Of a stretch of 64,000 nucleotides of DNA, positions 44,622-53,700 are shown piece by piece. Position numbers and translations under genes: made by a program. The stretch's first letter is position 1; the number at the start of each line of letters is the position of its first letter. This DNA is from Candidatus Accumulibacter appositus. Its GTDB lineage: Bacteria > Pseudomonadota > Gammaproteobacteria > Burkholderiales > Rhodocyclaceae. Below the pieces are notes generated by a model that was given only the letters and a program-made list of their open reading frames with translations, made no database searches and was not told the origin of the DNA. The stretch is taken from the NCBI GenBank assembly GCA_000585055.1, contig JEMX01000028.1:64015-128014 (forward strand), written 5' to 3'.

Positions 44622-45937
44622 CCGGTCCCTGGGCGTGGTTTGCGAAATTCCTGCTGCGCAGCGTGCTACCGATTGGCGGTCTCGCTCTGCTGGCCGGGTT
44701 CAGCCATGGTCCGGCCTGGGGGTGGGCGATCGCTGCGCTCGGATGGCTGCTGCTCGTTTTCATGCACCGCAGGCAGTGGGCAGCACTGGCCGCCTGGCTC
44801 GATTCTGTGGAGAGCACGGAGAGGTGCCAATTCCCGCAGGCTGGCGGTGTCTGGGGCGAAGTGCTGGGCAAACTGGCGCAGCGGCAGAATGATCAGGCGC
44901 GGCGTCTGGAGGAAGTTGAAACACGGCTAGGCTCGTTTACGGGAGCCATGGACGCGGTCCCTGACGGACTGGTGATTCTCGACGCCGGGCATCGCATCCA
45001 GTGGAGCAACCGCGCCGCCGGCGCGCACCTGGGAATCCGCTTGCCGCGCGATGACGGCGTGATCATCGAGCACCTGGTGCGCACACCGGGCTTCGCGGAG
45101 TATCTGGCCAATGCGGACTCGTCCAGCCCCTTCGTGCTGCAGGTACCGGCGGCACGAACACGCGTCTACACGATCCGCGTCGTTCCCCTCGGCGATGCCA
45201 ACAAGCTGGTCGTCAGTCTGGATGTGACCGATGCACGGCGCGTCGAATCGATGCGCAGTACCTTTGTGGCCAACGTTTCGCACGAGCTGCGCACGCCATT
45301 GACCGTGGTCAGCGGTTTTCTCGAGTACTTCAACGACGAAGGCGCGGTGGATGCCGAACAGCGCAAGCAGTTTGCGCGCCTGATGAGTGACCAGACAGCG
45401 CGCATGTTGACCCTGGTCGACGATCTGCTGACCTTGTCACGGCTGGAAGCAGAAGATGCTCCGGCGAGCGAGGAGGATGTCGACATGGCTGACCTGCTGG
45501 CGCAACTGCGGGCGGAAGGGCAAAGCCTCAGTGACGGTCGCCACCGTCTTGAGGTGATTTGCCAGGGGCCGGCCTTGCATGGCAACCGCAAGGAGCTGCA
45601 CAGTGCCTTTGGCAATCTGGTGTCGAATGCCATCCGTTACACGCCGGCAGGCGGCGAGATCCGTATCGAATGGGCGGCGAGCGATGGCTGTGGCGTGTTT
45701 TCGGTGTGCGATTCCGGGGTCGGTGTCGCGGCCGAACACCTGCCACGCCTGACCGAGCGCTTTTACCGGGTGGACCGCGGTCGTTCGCGCGGCACCGGCG
45801 GGACTGGCCTTGGTCTGGCGATCGTAAAGCACATTCTCTTGCGCCATCAGGCGAACTTGAGCATCGAGTCCGAAGTCGGCGCAGGCAGCACCTTCCGCGC
45901 GGCTTTTCCGGATTGGCGTTTGTCGCCAGGCAAGTAG
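44618..45937 (+). CDS. phoR: phosphate regulon sensor histidine kinase PhoR
   Basis: This membrane sensor kinase has 439 residues. Two N-terminal helices (about 9-28 and 32-50) are not followed by any large periplasmic domain, as usual for PhoR. A linker and PAS domain (MDAVPDGLVILDAGHRIQWSNRAA) precede the HisKA box FVANVSHELRTPLTV with His222. The ATPase domain carries N (NLVSNAIRYTPAGG), G1 (DSGVGV), F and G2 (RGTGGTGLGLAIVKHI) boxes. Signal input probably comes through PhoU. The GTG start overlaps the phoB stop. It ends the operon. Confidence 0.95.
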   Translation: MTGPWAWFAKFLLRSVLPIGGLALLAGFSHGPAWGWAIAALGWLLLVFMHRRQWAALAAWLDSVESTERCQFPQAGGVWGEVLGKLAQRQNDQARRLEEVETRLGSFTGAMDAVPDGLVILDAGHRIQWSNRAAGAHLGIRLPRDDGVIIEHLVRTPGFAEYLANADSSSPFVLQVPAARTRVYTIRVVPLGDANKLVVSLDVTDARRVESMRSTFVANVSHELRTPLTVVSGFLEYFNDEGAVDAEQRKQFARLMSDQTARMLTLVDDLLTLSRLEAEDAPASEEDVDMADLLAQLRAEGQSLSDGRHRLEVICQGPALHGNRKELHSAFGNLVSNAIRYTPAGGEIRIEWAASDGCGVFSVCDSGVGVAAEHLPRLTERFYRVDRGRSRGTGGTGLGLAIVKHILLRHQANLSIESEVGAGSTFRAAFPDWRLSPGK

Positions 45938-45990
45938 TTTCCGGCTGGAGCGCAGGTCTTGCCCGTGTGCGCCACGTCAGCATGCAAGGA

Positions 45991-47148
45991 TTAGCCGCCG
46001 CCCGAAAAATCGGCACGCAAGGGCTGCAGCTGATGGTCGCCTTCAGGTCTGTTGCCGGTGATCTCGGGTGCCGACATCGCTGCTCCTAACGGCCAGCGCT
46101 CGGTTCTTGCGCTGGCGAGGCCGTGCTCGATCTGCTCAGCAATATGCTGGATCCCGGCCAGCACACCGCTCGCCCGATCTTCCACCAGCTGCCGCCACAT
46201 TTCCTCCTGAGCCACCGCCAGGATGTCGCGTAGCTGCGCCTCCAGCGCCGCTTTTTCCTGTGCGTGCGCGATCGCACCGAAGCCCGCTGCGCCCAGCGAG
46301 AAGACCATCCCGGCGACACCGCCAAGCGCCGCAGCCGCAGCACTGGCGCCACTCTTGATCGCCAGCTGATCAGTGAGTCTTTCTGCGGCGCGTTCTGCGA
46401 TTGGCGATAGGCGGGCGTCCGACGGCCCGCTGCCGAGGCCGGCACGCAGCTCGCGCAGGTGCGCCAGCAAGCTTGCATAGGCCGGCAGGGCGGCAATGGG
46501 GTCGCTGTGCACCAGGCGATAGAGCGAAGCGTTCTGGGCGCCTGGCGTCGCGGCAGAAATCGCCGGAATGGCCTGCAGCCGGCGATCGAATTGAGCCAGC
46601 GGTACCTCGTAGCGTCGCGGGATGGCCGGCAGCTGTTCCGCCAGCAGCTTGACATACAGTTTCGTTGCTTGTTCACTGACCGCGTTGGGGTCTACTTCCT
46701 CCGCTGCCGGACCGAGGACCCGCTCCTGGTACTCTTCCTGCAGATACGCGGCCAGTCGCCGCACGGCCGGTTCGTCCCCATCGTCGTCGCCATCACCCAT
46801 CTTGTACCAGGCCACTTTGATCGCCAGCCATTGCTGGGTCCAATAGCCCGTATACCAGGGGATGAAGTCTTCTTCGCCGAGTTCGCCCACCCTGCGCATC
46901 CATCCGTCCATCAGGCCGCGCGCGTAGTTTTCGGCCGCTTCTTCTGCGGCCAGCGAGGCGTTGGCAATGTCGTGATCGATCTGCCACCAGGTAGCCGCGG
47001 ATACATGGAAAGGTGAATCCCGTTCGGGCGAAGGTTCGGGAGCCGCGCATCCGACCAGGGACAGCAGCAGTGCGACGACCAGTGCGTGTGTCGCCAGGAG
47101 CCGGCTCCGGTAGTATAAAGTCTGCACTTTATCGTTTGACCACACCAT
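45991..47148 (-). CDS. putative lipoprotein, function unknown
   Basis: This protein has about 385 residues. A basic N-terminus, a hydrophobic stretch (ATHALVVALLLSLVGCAA) and a lipobox LVGC indicate a lipoprotein. The body is helical and acidic, rich in Ala, Glu and Leu (DIANASLAAEEAAENYARGLMDGWMRRVGELGEEDF, EEYQERVLGPAAEEVD). A Gly/Ala-rich hydrophobic segment near residues 280-310 (SGASAAAAALGGVAGMVFSLGAAGFG) looks like a membrane-inserting hairpin. No family was recognised. The start is uncertain: an ATG at 47148 or a GTG at 47175. It is divergent from the ecotin-like gene. Confidence 0.7.
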   Translation of the reverse strand: MVWSNDKVQTLYYRSRLLATHALVVALLLSLVGCAAPEPSPERDSPFHVSAATWWQIDHDIANASLAAEEAAENYARGLMDGWMRRVGELGEEDFIPWYTGYWTQQWLAIKVAWYKMGDGDDDGDEPAVRRLAAYLQEEYQERVLGPAAEEVDPNAVSEQATKLYVKLLAEQLPAIPRRYEVPLAQFDRRLQAIPAISAATPGAQNASLYRLVHSDPIAALPAYASLLAHLRELRAGLGSGPSDARLSPIAERAAERLTDQLAIKSGASAAAAALGGVAGMVFSLGAAGFGAIAHAQEKAALEAQLRDILAVAQEEMWRQLVEDRASGVLAGIQHIAEQIEHGLASARTERWPLGAAMSAPEITGNRPEGDHQLQPLRADFSGGG

Positions 47149-47256
47149 TGCAGATGTCGGGGCGGGTGCTTTCACAGCGCTCGTTGCTGTTGCAATTATA
47201 GTTGGCGGATCAGCTCGTCCGGGCTGCCGCGCAAGGAGCTGCCCTTGGGAGAGAAT

Positions 47257-47739
47257 GTGAACGCGATTCGTCTACTGGCTGTGCTGTGCCTGATTTTCGT
47301 CTTGCCGGAGGTCCAGGCGGTGGACAATCTGCAAGCCTTTCCAGCGGCCGAGCAGGGAATGGTTCGCCATGTCCTGCCGCTGCCAAAGCCGGAACAGGCC
47401 GAGGAAGCCGATTTGAAAGTCGAACTGCTTGTCGGCAGAACGGTCGAGATCGACGCCGGCAATCGCTATTTCTTCAGCGGCCAGATTGCGAAGGAAACGG
47501 TCAGCGGCTGGGGATTTCCAAGCTACATTGTCAGCCAGTTGGGGCCATTGGCGGGCACCTTGATGGCGACCGGTCCGGACGCAGCGAAAGTCCGGCGCTT
47601 CGTCGCTCTCGGCGGCGAACCTTATCTCATTCGCTACAACAGTCGTTTGCCGATCGTCGTGTACGCGCCGGAAGGTGTCGAAGTCCGTTATCGGCTGTGG
47701 CGTGCCAGCCCCGAGACGACGGCGATCGACAGGGGCTGA
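47257..47739 (+). CDS. eco: ecotin-family periplasmic serine protease inhibitor
   Basis: Ecotin is a dimeric periplasmic inhibitor of trypsin-fold proteases. The protein has 160 residues including a signal peptide (IRLLAVLCLIFVLPEVQA). The body aligns with E. coli ecotin: FPAAEQGMVRHVLPLP, LKVELLVGRTVEID, SGWGFPSYIV, and RYNSRLPIVVYAPEGVEVRYRLW. The reactive loop reads GTLMATG where E. coli has STMMAC, so P1 is predicted to be Leu instead of Met. Both Cys of the E. coli disulfide are replaced (by Ala and Thr). The GTG at 47257 follows GGGAGAG closely; a TTG at 47245 is less likely. Confidence 0.9.
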   Translation: MNAIRLLAVLCLIFVLPEVQAVDNLQAFPAAEQGMVRHVLPLPKPEQAEEADLKVELLVGRTVEIDAGNRYFFSGQIAKETVSGWGFPSYIVSQLGPLAGTLMATGPDAAKVRRFVALGGEPYLIRYNSRLPIVVYAPEGVEVRYRLWRASPETTAIDRG

Positions 47740-47794
47740 GCCGGCGCCGCTGGCAGGCTGACTGGCGCGCATCCTTTCCGCCAGTCAACGCGGG

Positions 47795-48700
47795 TCAGGC
47801 GCTCAGTTTCTGTGCGGCCTGTCGGTTCTGCAGCCAGGCCGAGAAGTCTGCGCCGAGTTCGGGGTGTGTTTCGCCGAGTACGACGCTGGCTTGCATCAGG
47901 CCCAGCTTGCTGCCGCAGTCGTAACGCGTGCCGTGGTAGCGATAGGCAAGTACCTGTTCGGCGTTGAGCAGCGCGGCGATGCCATCGGTGAGCTGGATTT
48001 CGCCTCCGGCGCCGCGTGGCTGCTGGCGAATCAGGTCAAAAATCGCCGGAGTCAGGACGTAGCGGCCGGCTACCGCCAGATTGGAAGGGGCGACGTTCGG
48101 CTGTGGCTTTTCGACCAGGCCGCTGATTCCGAGCAGGTCGGGTCCCTGTGGCTGGCCCTTGACGATTCCGTAGCGCTGCGTCTGGTTTCGTGGCACCTCC
48201 TGGACGGCCAGGATGCTGCACTGGTGCTCGGCGAACAGTTCGGTCATTTGTTGCATGATCGGTGGTTCGCCGATCATCAGGTCGTCGGCGAGCAGGACGG
48301 CAAAGGGTTCGCCGCGGACCAGACGCTCGGCGCACAGGACCGCATGGCCGAGACCCAGCGCGCGCGGCTGGCGCACGTAGACGCAGTCCATGTCGTCGGG
48401 TTTGATCGAGTGTACCAGCGCCATCAGCTCGGCCTTGCCGCTGCTGGCAAGTTCGGCTTCCAACTCGTAGGCGGTGTCGAAGTGGTCTTCGATGGCACGC
48501 TTGTTGCGGCCGGTGACGAAGATCATCTCGCGAATTCCAGCCGCGTAGGCTTCTTCCACCGCGTACTGGATCAGTGGCTTGTCGACCACGGCCAGCATTT
48601 CTTTGGGGCTGGCCTTGGTGGCCGGCAGGAAACGTGTGCCCAGCCCGGCGACCGGGAAAACTGCTTTTTGAACCAGTAAGTCGCTGTTTTTTATATTCAT
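47795..48700 (-). CDS. galU: UTP-glucose-1-phosphate uridylyltransferase
   Basis: GalU makes UDP-glucose from UTP and glucose-1-phosphate for exopolysaccharide, LPS and glycogen-like pathways. The protein has 301 residues, the usual length. It has the nucleotide-binding signature [24 protein letters not shown], the Asp of [32 protein letters not shown] and [14 protein letters not shown]. The ATG at 48700 gives the family N-terminus behind GGAAC; an in-frame frame to 48922 is spurious. It stands alone on the minus strand before a small membrane protein gene 35 bases upstream. Confidence 0.96.
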   Translation of the reverse strand: MNIKNSDLLVQKAVFPVAGLGTRFLPATKASPKEMLAVVDKPLIQYAVEEAYAAGIREMIFVTGRNKRAIEDHFDTAYELEAELASSGKAELMALVHSIKPDDMDCVYVRQPRALGLGHAVLCAERLVRGEPFAVLLADDLMIGEPPIMQQMTELFAEHQCSILAVQEVPRNQTQRYGIVKGQPQGPDLLGISGLVEKPQPNVAPSNLAVAGRYVLTPAIFDLIRQQPRGAGGEIQLTDGIAALLNAEQVLAYRYHGTRYDCGSKLGLMQASVVLGETHPELGADFSAWLQNRQAAQKLSA

Positions 48701-48735
48701 CATGGGTTCCAGTTGTGATGGGGGAGGCGGCCTGT

Positions 48736-49053
48736 TCAGGCAATGCGTGCGATGGTCCACGCCATGCCACCGAGAACGGCCAGAGCGGAAACGATCATTA
48801 GTAGCGCGCAGGTGGTGAAATATAGCCGCGGGCGCGTTTCGCGGTCGGCGATCGCCAGGATGTGCAGGGCGCCCCAGGTAACGGCCAGCCCAACGAGCAG
48901 CGGAATGCCGAGGACCTGCCATTCGACGCTGTTCAGCGAGCGCATGCGGCTCTCATGCCAGGGCACGGCAAGAAAGACGCCGAAGGTCCAGAACAAGGCG
49001 AGGCTGCCGCAGGCGACGAGGGCTGCGACGACGCGGGTGATCCATTTTTCCAT
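48736..49053 (-). CDS. small membrane protein, three hydrophobic segments
   Basis: This membrane protein has 105 residues. Three hydrophobic stretches ([67 protein letters not shown]) are joined by short charged loops. AAGGAA lies six bases before the ATG at 49053. No family was recognised. It lies just upstream of galU in the same direction, so it may be cotranscribed with it. Confidence 0.7.
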   Translation of the reverse strand: MEKWITRVVAALVACGSLALFWTFGVFLAVPWHESRMRSLNSVEWQVLGIPLLVGLAVTWGALHILAIADRETRPRLYFTTCALLMIVSALAVLGGMAWTIARIA

Positions 49054-49132
49054 GCAAGTTCCTTGCTGACCATTCTGACGATTCGCCAAGGTGGCGGCGG
49101 CCTCGACATTCCCCGAAGTGGTCAATGAGTGG

Positions 49133-49954
49133 TCAATAAATGAAGCGATCGCGCAGTTCGTCGAGATTCAGCTGGTGCAGGATCTGTTCGAGTCGCGTGG
49201 CGGCGTTGCCGCGTGCCTGTCCGGTATGCCTGGCAATGATCAACTCGTTCTTGAGCGAGTGTTCCCAGCCAACGAGTTCGGTCACCGTTAATTGATAGCC
49301 GCGCGCTTCGAGTTGCAGGCAACGCAGGGCGTTGGTCAGCTGGCTGCCGAACTCGCGGGTGTGGATCGGATGGCGCCAGATTTCCGACAGCGGCGTTTTG
49401 GCGAAGGACTCGTTCTTCTTGCTGCGTAGCTGCGCGGCGACTTCGGCTTGGCAGCAGGGGATGAGAACGATGAACCGCGCCTGCTTCTCAAAAGCGAAGC
49501 GAATGGCGTCGTCGGTGGCGGTGTCACAGGCGTGCAGCGCGGTGACAATGTCGATTCGTTCGGGCAAGGCCGGTGAGTCGATGGCGTTCTCGACGCACAG
49601 ATTGAGGAAGGACATGCGCGCAAAACCGAGTCGCCGGGCCAGCTGGCGTGAGCGTTCGACCAGTTCCGGGCGCGCTTCGACGCCATAGATGTGGCCGTTG
49701 TCCCTGGCCTTGAAGAAGAGATCGTAGAGGATGAAGCCGAGATAGGATTTGCCGGCGCCATGGTCGGCCAGGGTCAGGTGGCTGTCGGTGGCGATGAGTT
49801 CGGCGAGCAGTGGCTCGATGAAGTGGAACAGGTGGTGGACCTGCTTGAGCTTGCGCCGGCTGTCCTGGTTGAGCTTGCCGTCGCGGGTCAGGAGGTGCAG
49901 TTCCTTGAGCAGTTCGATCGACTGCTCGGGCCTGATTTCGGGGATCGGCGGCAA
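49133..49954 (-). CDS. SAM-dependent methyltransferase
   Basis: This is a class I methyltransferase of 273 residues. Residues 1-60 are helical. Motif I is TLADHGAGKSYLGFILYDLFF, motif II GHIYGVEARPELVERS, and motif IV/V DIVTALHACDTATDDAIRFAF, followed by LIPCCQAEVA. The pattern (D-x-GAGK and HACD-T-D plus PCCQ) resembles the Methyltransf_32 type, whose known relatives act on RNA or small molecules. A substrate cannot be assigned. It is a single gene with divergent rbgA upstream. Confidence 0.85.
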   Translation of the reverse strand: MPPIPEIRPEQSIELLKELHLLTRDGKLNQDSRRKLKQVHHLFHFIEPLLAELIATDSHLTLADHGAGKSYLGFILYDLFFKARDNGHIYGVEARPELVERSRQLARRLGFARMSFLNLCVENAIDSPALPERIDIVTALHACDTATDDAIRFAFEKQARFIVLIPCCQAEVAAQLRSKKNESFAKTPLSEIWRHPIHTREFGSQLTNALRCLQLEARGYQLTVTELVGWEHSLKNELIIARHTGQARGNAATRLEQILHQLNLDELRDRFIY

Positions 49955-50129
49955 GTTTGTCCTGAGGCTGATTGACGAAAGACGTGTATTCTAGCGCCTT
50001 CGCTACTGCTGTGGCTGTGGTGCAAGTGGCGGCAGGGGGTGGAAAGGCTGCAGACGCGTGCCAGAAGCGCGGCAGAAGGGGCTGGGCGGTGGGATAATGA
50101 CCGCTCCTTCAGTCAGTCTTTGGATTTTC

Positions 50130-51092
50130 ATGGCCATCCAGTGGTTTCCCGGACACATGAACTCGGCGCGCAAGAAAGCGGCCGAGACGATGCTGTCGAT
50201 CGATGTGGTCATCGAGCTACTCGATGCACGTATGCCTGAGGCGAGCACCAATCCGCTCGTCCGCGAGCTTCGCCTGCAGCGTCAGCGCCCATGCCTGAAG
50301 GTTCTCAACAAGGCTGATCTGGCTGACCCCGCGGCGACCCGGGCGTGGATCGATCATTACAATAAGCAGCAGGGTGTGCGTGCGGTTGCGCTGTCGTGCC
50401 GCAAGCCTGGCGACGCGACGCGCCTGCCGACGCTGTGCCAGACGCTGGCGCCGCACCGCAACGACAACGTCAAGCCGCTGCGCATGCTGATCATGGGCGT
50501 CCCCAATGTTGGCAAGTCGACCCTGATGAATGTCCTATTCAAGCGCAAGATCGCCAAAGTCGGCGACGAACCGGCGGTGACCCGCCAGCAGCAGACTTCA
50601 CAGCTCGATGTTCGTCACACGATCACCGACATGCCGGGACTGATGTGGGCGAGGATTGACCATCCGAGCGACGGTCTGATGCTCGCCGCCAGCAATGCCA
50701 TCGGCCGCAATGCGATGATCGATGAAGAAGTGGCGGGCTTTCTCGCTGGTCTGTTGCTGGCGCGCTATCCGGCGCTGCTGGCGAATCGCTACGGCTTGCC
50801 AAGTGCTGAACTCGCGAAGCTCGACGCCATAGATGTCATCGAGCGGATTGCTGCACGTCGCGGCTTGCGCCTGCGTGGTGGTGCCGCGGATCTCGATAAA
50901 GCCGCGCAAGTGCTGCTGCAGGATTATCGTGACGGTCTGCTGGGACGAATCAGCCTGGAGACGCCGGTAACGCGTCGCCAGATGCTTGCCGACGAAGCCA
51001 GGCAGGAGGCTTGCGCGCAGGCCGCGGGCGAGGAGCCTCTGTCTGGACCGCCGCCGCGCCTGGAATGCGTGCCCGAGGATAGTGCGCGCTAG
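50130..51092 (+). CDS. rbgA: ribosome biogenesis GTPase RbgA/YlqF
   Basis: This circularly permuted GTPase acts in 50S maturation and has 320 residues. It begins MAIQWFPGHMNSARK (the WFPGHM hallmark). The G motifs appear in permuted order: G4 NKADL near residue 75, then G1 GVPNVGKST near 127, and G3 DMPG near 170. A C-terminal YlqF helical domain and a Pro/Glu-rich tail follow. The ATG at 50130 gives the hallmark N-terminus; an upstream frame start at 50058 is non-homologous. It is followed 60 bases later by the acyltransferase gene. Confidence 0.94.
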   Translation: MAIQWFPGHMNSARKKAAETMLSIDVVIELLDARMPEASTNPLVRELRLQRQRPCLKVLNKADLADPAATRAWIDHYNKQQGVRAVALSCRKPGDATRLPTLCQTLAPHRNDNVKPLRMLIMGVPNVGKSTLMNVLFKRKIAKVGDEPAVTRQQQTSQLDVRHTITDMPGLMWARIDHPSDGLMLAASNAIGRNAMIDEEVAGFLAGLLLARYPALLANRYGLPSAELAKLDAIDVIERIAARRGLRLRGGAADLDKAAQVLLQDYRDGLLGRISLETPVTRRQMLADEARQEACAQAAGEEPLSGPPPRLECVPEDSAR

Positions 51093-51152
51093 CCAAGGCG
51101 CATCATTTTCTACGGCAACAAGTTCTCTATCGCTACCCGCCTGGTATTCCTG

Positions 51153-52061
51153 TTGACTTCCCTGCCTGCCCCCGTGCTGGGCCTGATCGCTCTGCTGCTG
51201 CTGGCCCTCAATACCCTGTTCTGGGTGCCGATCCTGCTGGCCTTGGCGATCGTCAAGCTGGTGCTGCCATTCAGAGCGCTGCGCTTGCACCTCGACCCGG
51301 TTCTGCTACGCATTGCCGAGGCGTGGATTGCCGGCAACCGCGGCTGGATGCGCCTCACACAGGAAACCGTCTGGGACGTCGAAGGAATCGATGACCTCGA
51401 CCGCGGCGGCTGGTATCTAGTCAATTGCAACCATCAGTCATGGGTCGATATCTTTGTGCTGCAGCACTTGCTGACCGGCCGCATTCCTTTGCTCAAGTTC
51501 TTTCTCAAGCGGCAGCTGCTGTGGGTGCCAGTGATGGGGCTCGCATGGTGGGCGCTTGAGTTCCCGTTCATGCGCCGGCACAGCGAACAAATGCTCGACA
51601 GGCATCCGGAACTGCGTGGCCGGGATCAGGAGGCGACGCGCAAGGCCTGCGAGAAGTTTGCGCTGATTCCGACCAGCGTCATGAACTTCAGCGAGGGGAC
51701 GCGCTTTACACCGGCCAAGCAGCAGCGGCAGCAGTCGCCCTACCGGCACTTGTTACGGCCAAAAGCGGGCGGTATCGCGCTGACCTTGAACGTGATGGGC
51801 GACAAGTTCCGCGCGATTCTCGATGTGACCATTGTCTATCCTGACGGCGCACCAAGTTTCTGGGAGTTTCTCTGCGGCCGTATGCGCTGCGTGCGTGTAC
51901 GGGTCCAGGGCCTGCCAGTACCGAGGCATCTGGCGAACGGTGATTACGCCAATGACCCGGCGGTTCGCGCGGCGTTCCAGCAGTGGCTGCAGCAAATCTG
52001 GCGCGAGAAGGATGCGCAGATCGACGCGCTCCTGGCAGGTGGCACGAACGACCGCCGTTGA
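51153..52061 (+). CDS. 1-acylglycerol-3-phosphate acyltransferase-like protein (YihG type)
   Basis: This PlsC-superfamily membrane acyltransferase has 302 residues. N-terminal hydrophobic helices are followed by the catalytic HX4D box NCNHQSWVDIFVLQ, the glycerol-binding block FMRRHSEQML, and FSEGTRFTPAKQQ, which takes the place of the FPEGTR motif. The long C-terminal domain with FWEFLCGRMRCVRVRVQG matches the E. coli YihG/YihG-like branch. The start is uncertain: TTG at 51153 is the best visible codon, with no ATG upstream before a stop. It probably makes phosphatidic acid or a related lipid. Confidence 0.86.
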   Translation: MTSLPAPVLGLIALLLLALNTLFWVPILLALAIVKLVLPFRALRLHLDPVLLRIAEAWIAGNRGWMRLTQETVWDVEGIDDLDRGGWYLVNCNHQSWVDIFVLQHLLTGRIPLLKFFLKRQLLWVPVMGLAWWALEFPFMRRHSEQMLDRHPELRGRDQEATRKACEKFALIPTSVMNFSEGTRFTPAKQQRQQSPYRHLLRPKAGGIALTLNVMGDKFRAILDVTIVYPDGAPSFWEFLCGRMRCVRVRVQGLPVPRHLANGDYANDPAVRAAFQQWLQQIWREKDAQIDALLAGGTNDRR

Positions 52062-52282
52062 GCGGACAGGAACCGCTTGCCGCCCGACACCGAGGCTGAT
52101 GCTCAGTGCGCTGCGAAAAGAGCGCCGCGGCCTGCCTCGTCCGCTATTGGCTGCTCCGGTAAAGAAGGGTCCTCTGTTGGTCGCGGCTCGCCGGTGCTTT
52201 GTCCTTGCCTGTGCGGCCAGTGATGGCATAATTGCTGGGCAATGCGCATTTTCTTCATCAAGCTGTTCATAAGGCAGGTTTT

Positions 52283-52948
52283 ATGTCCATGTCACTAGGC
52301 CGGGTAATTGCCGTTGTTTCGCAGAAGGGCGGCGCCGGGAAAACGACCGTTGCCATGCAATTGGGCGGCGGCTTTCACGCCCGCGGCGCTTCTGTGTTGC
52401 TGGTTGACCTCGACCCCCAGGAGAGTGCCTTTCGCTGGGCCGAGTCCGCCCCCTTGCTGGACTCCGATCTGCACCTCGATGTCCGCAAGATGTCCGGCCT
52501 TGAGCTGATCAAGCACATCGGCGAGCTGCAACGCGAAGCCGATTACGTAGTCCTCGATACGCCGCCGTCAATCTACCATCCGTCTACTCTGGCGGCGCTG
52601 GCGGTGGCGCATCTGGCGCTGATCCCGGCCGTTCCCAGCCCGACCGACCTGTGGTCGACGTTGGCTGTCGAGCGACTGATCCTGACCCGCATGGAGCAGA
52701 GCCATCGTCTGCACGGGTGCATCGTGCCGAACCGGGTACAGAACACAGCGCTGGCGACCGATGTGCTTGAACTATTGCACGAATTTACCTTGCCGATCCT
52801 CGATGCTATGCTCTGCCAGCGAAATGCCTACGCGCAAAGCGCGGTGATCGGAGCCTCCGTTTTTCAGCTCGGATCGGGTGCTGACGCCGCTCAGGAAGAG
52901 GTCCGCAAGCTCATCGCAGCCGTTCTTAAACAATTGGGAGGAAATTGA
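52283..52948 (+). CDS. ParA/MinD-type ATPase (orphan, with coupled partner)
   Basis: This ATPase has 221 residues. It has a deviant Walker A QKGGAGKTTVAMQLG near residue 15, Walker A' VDLDPQESAFRWAE and Walker B-like VVLDTPPS. There is no N-terminal helix-turn-helix, so it is a small (type Ib-like) ParA or a cargo-positioning ParA rather than a chromosomal one; no parB or parS was seen. AAGGCAGG precedes the ATG at 52283. Its TGA overlaps the ATG of the next gene by one base, so the two are translationally coupled and probably act together. Confidence 0.88.
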   Translation: MSMSLGRVIAVVSQKGGAGKTTVAMQLGGGFHARGASVLLVDLDPQESAFRWAESAPLLDSDLHLDVRKMSGLELIKHIGELQREADYVVLDTPPSIYHPSTLAALAVAHLALIPAVPSPTDLWSTLAVERLILTRMEQSHRLHGCIVPNRVQNTALATDVLELLHEFTLPILDAMLCQRNAYAQSAVIGASVFQLGSGADAAQEEVRKLIAAVLKQLGGN

Positions 52949-53604
52949 TGACGACATCTTCACGCACGAGCAGCAACAAGACCGCGTTGCGGGCCAGCCT
53001 CAAGAAAGAAGACGATTCGCTGGCCGATCGCCTGGTGGCTGCGGATGCTCCCATTGAGGCCACGAATCACAGCGACGCCTCCAAGCCTGATCTGCCCACC
53101 AGCGCCGCTGTTGCCGCCCCTCCCAGCGCCCCTGCGCGGCGGGCTGCAGCACCACGACCGGCGGTGGCAGCGAAAGCGCCAGCTGCAAAGCAGCCGGCGA
53201 CAGCGAGGAAGGCGGCAGTGGAGGCGCCGGCGGCCGAGCTTGCCGCGCCGCCAAAGGCCACGGCCAGCAGTAAAGTGGCCGCGACTGGCCCTCAGCCCAA
53301 GACCAGGGCTGCCAAGTCGGCAGGAGCGGTCGAGATGCTCGAGAAAGTGGCCAAGCAGAAACGCGACAAGCTGGTCAGCTACACCGTGAAGCTATTGAAG
53401 AGCGAGGAGGCAGCGATCGAAGCATTGCGCGACGAGCTGTCCAGGGTTGCCGGTTGGGCGGCGACCAAGTCTGATATTCTGCGCGCCGGCGTGCAGGTCT
53501 TCGCGGAACAGAAACTGGAGCAAATGCAGGCCCTGCTTGGCTCGCTGGCCGCACCGGTTGACGGCAAGAAAGCGAAGAAAGGCAAGAAGAAAAAAAAGCG
53601 CTGA
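52948..53604 (+). CDS. low-complexity Ala/Lys-rich partner protein of the ParA ATPase
   Basis: This protein has 218 residues. The first 120 are a disordered Ala/Pro/Lys linker with many charged residues. Residues 125-200 form a helical, possibly coiled region (EMLEKVAKQKRDKLVSYTVKLLKSEEAAIEALRDELSRVAG) followed by WAATKSDILRAGVQVFAEQKLEQMQALL, similar in rhythm to a ribbon-helix-helix or ParB-adaptor segment. It ends in a polylysine tail (KKAKKGKKKKKR). No family was recognised. It is coupled to the ParA gene, whose partners are usually small, basic and disordered, which fits an adaptor for positioning a cargo. It ends at an intrinsic terminator. Confidence 0.75.
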   Translation: MTTSSRTSSNKTALRASLKKEDDSLADRLVAADAPIEATNHSDASKPDLPTSAAVAAPPSAPARRAAAPRPAVAAKAPAAKQPATARKAAVEAPAAELAAPPKATASSKVAATGPQPKTRAAKSAGAVEMLEKVAKQKRDKLVSYTVKLLKSEEAAIEALRDELSRVAGWAATKSDILRAGVQVFAEQKLEQMQALLGSLAAPVDGKKAKKGKKKKKR

Positions 53605-53627
53605 CAACCAGGCGCTGATCTCGAGAT

Positions 53628-53653
53628 AGGCGGTGAGGCTCACCGCCTTTTTT
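53628..53653 (+). terminator. intrinsic terminator of the ParA operon
   Basis: AGGCGGTGAG pairs with CTCACCGCCT around a tight loop and runs into TTTTTT. It lies 24 bases behind the stop codon. Confidence 0.85.
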
Positions 53654-53700
53654 ATGCATGATGGCCAAGCTTGTAGGATTCATGAGTGAGTGGCAGGACG

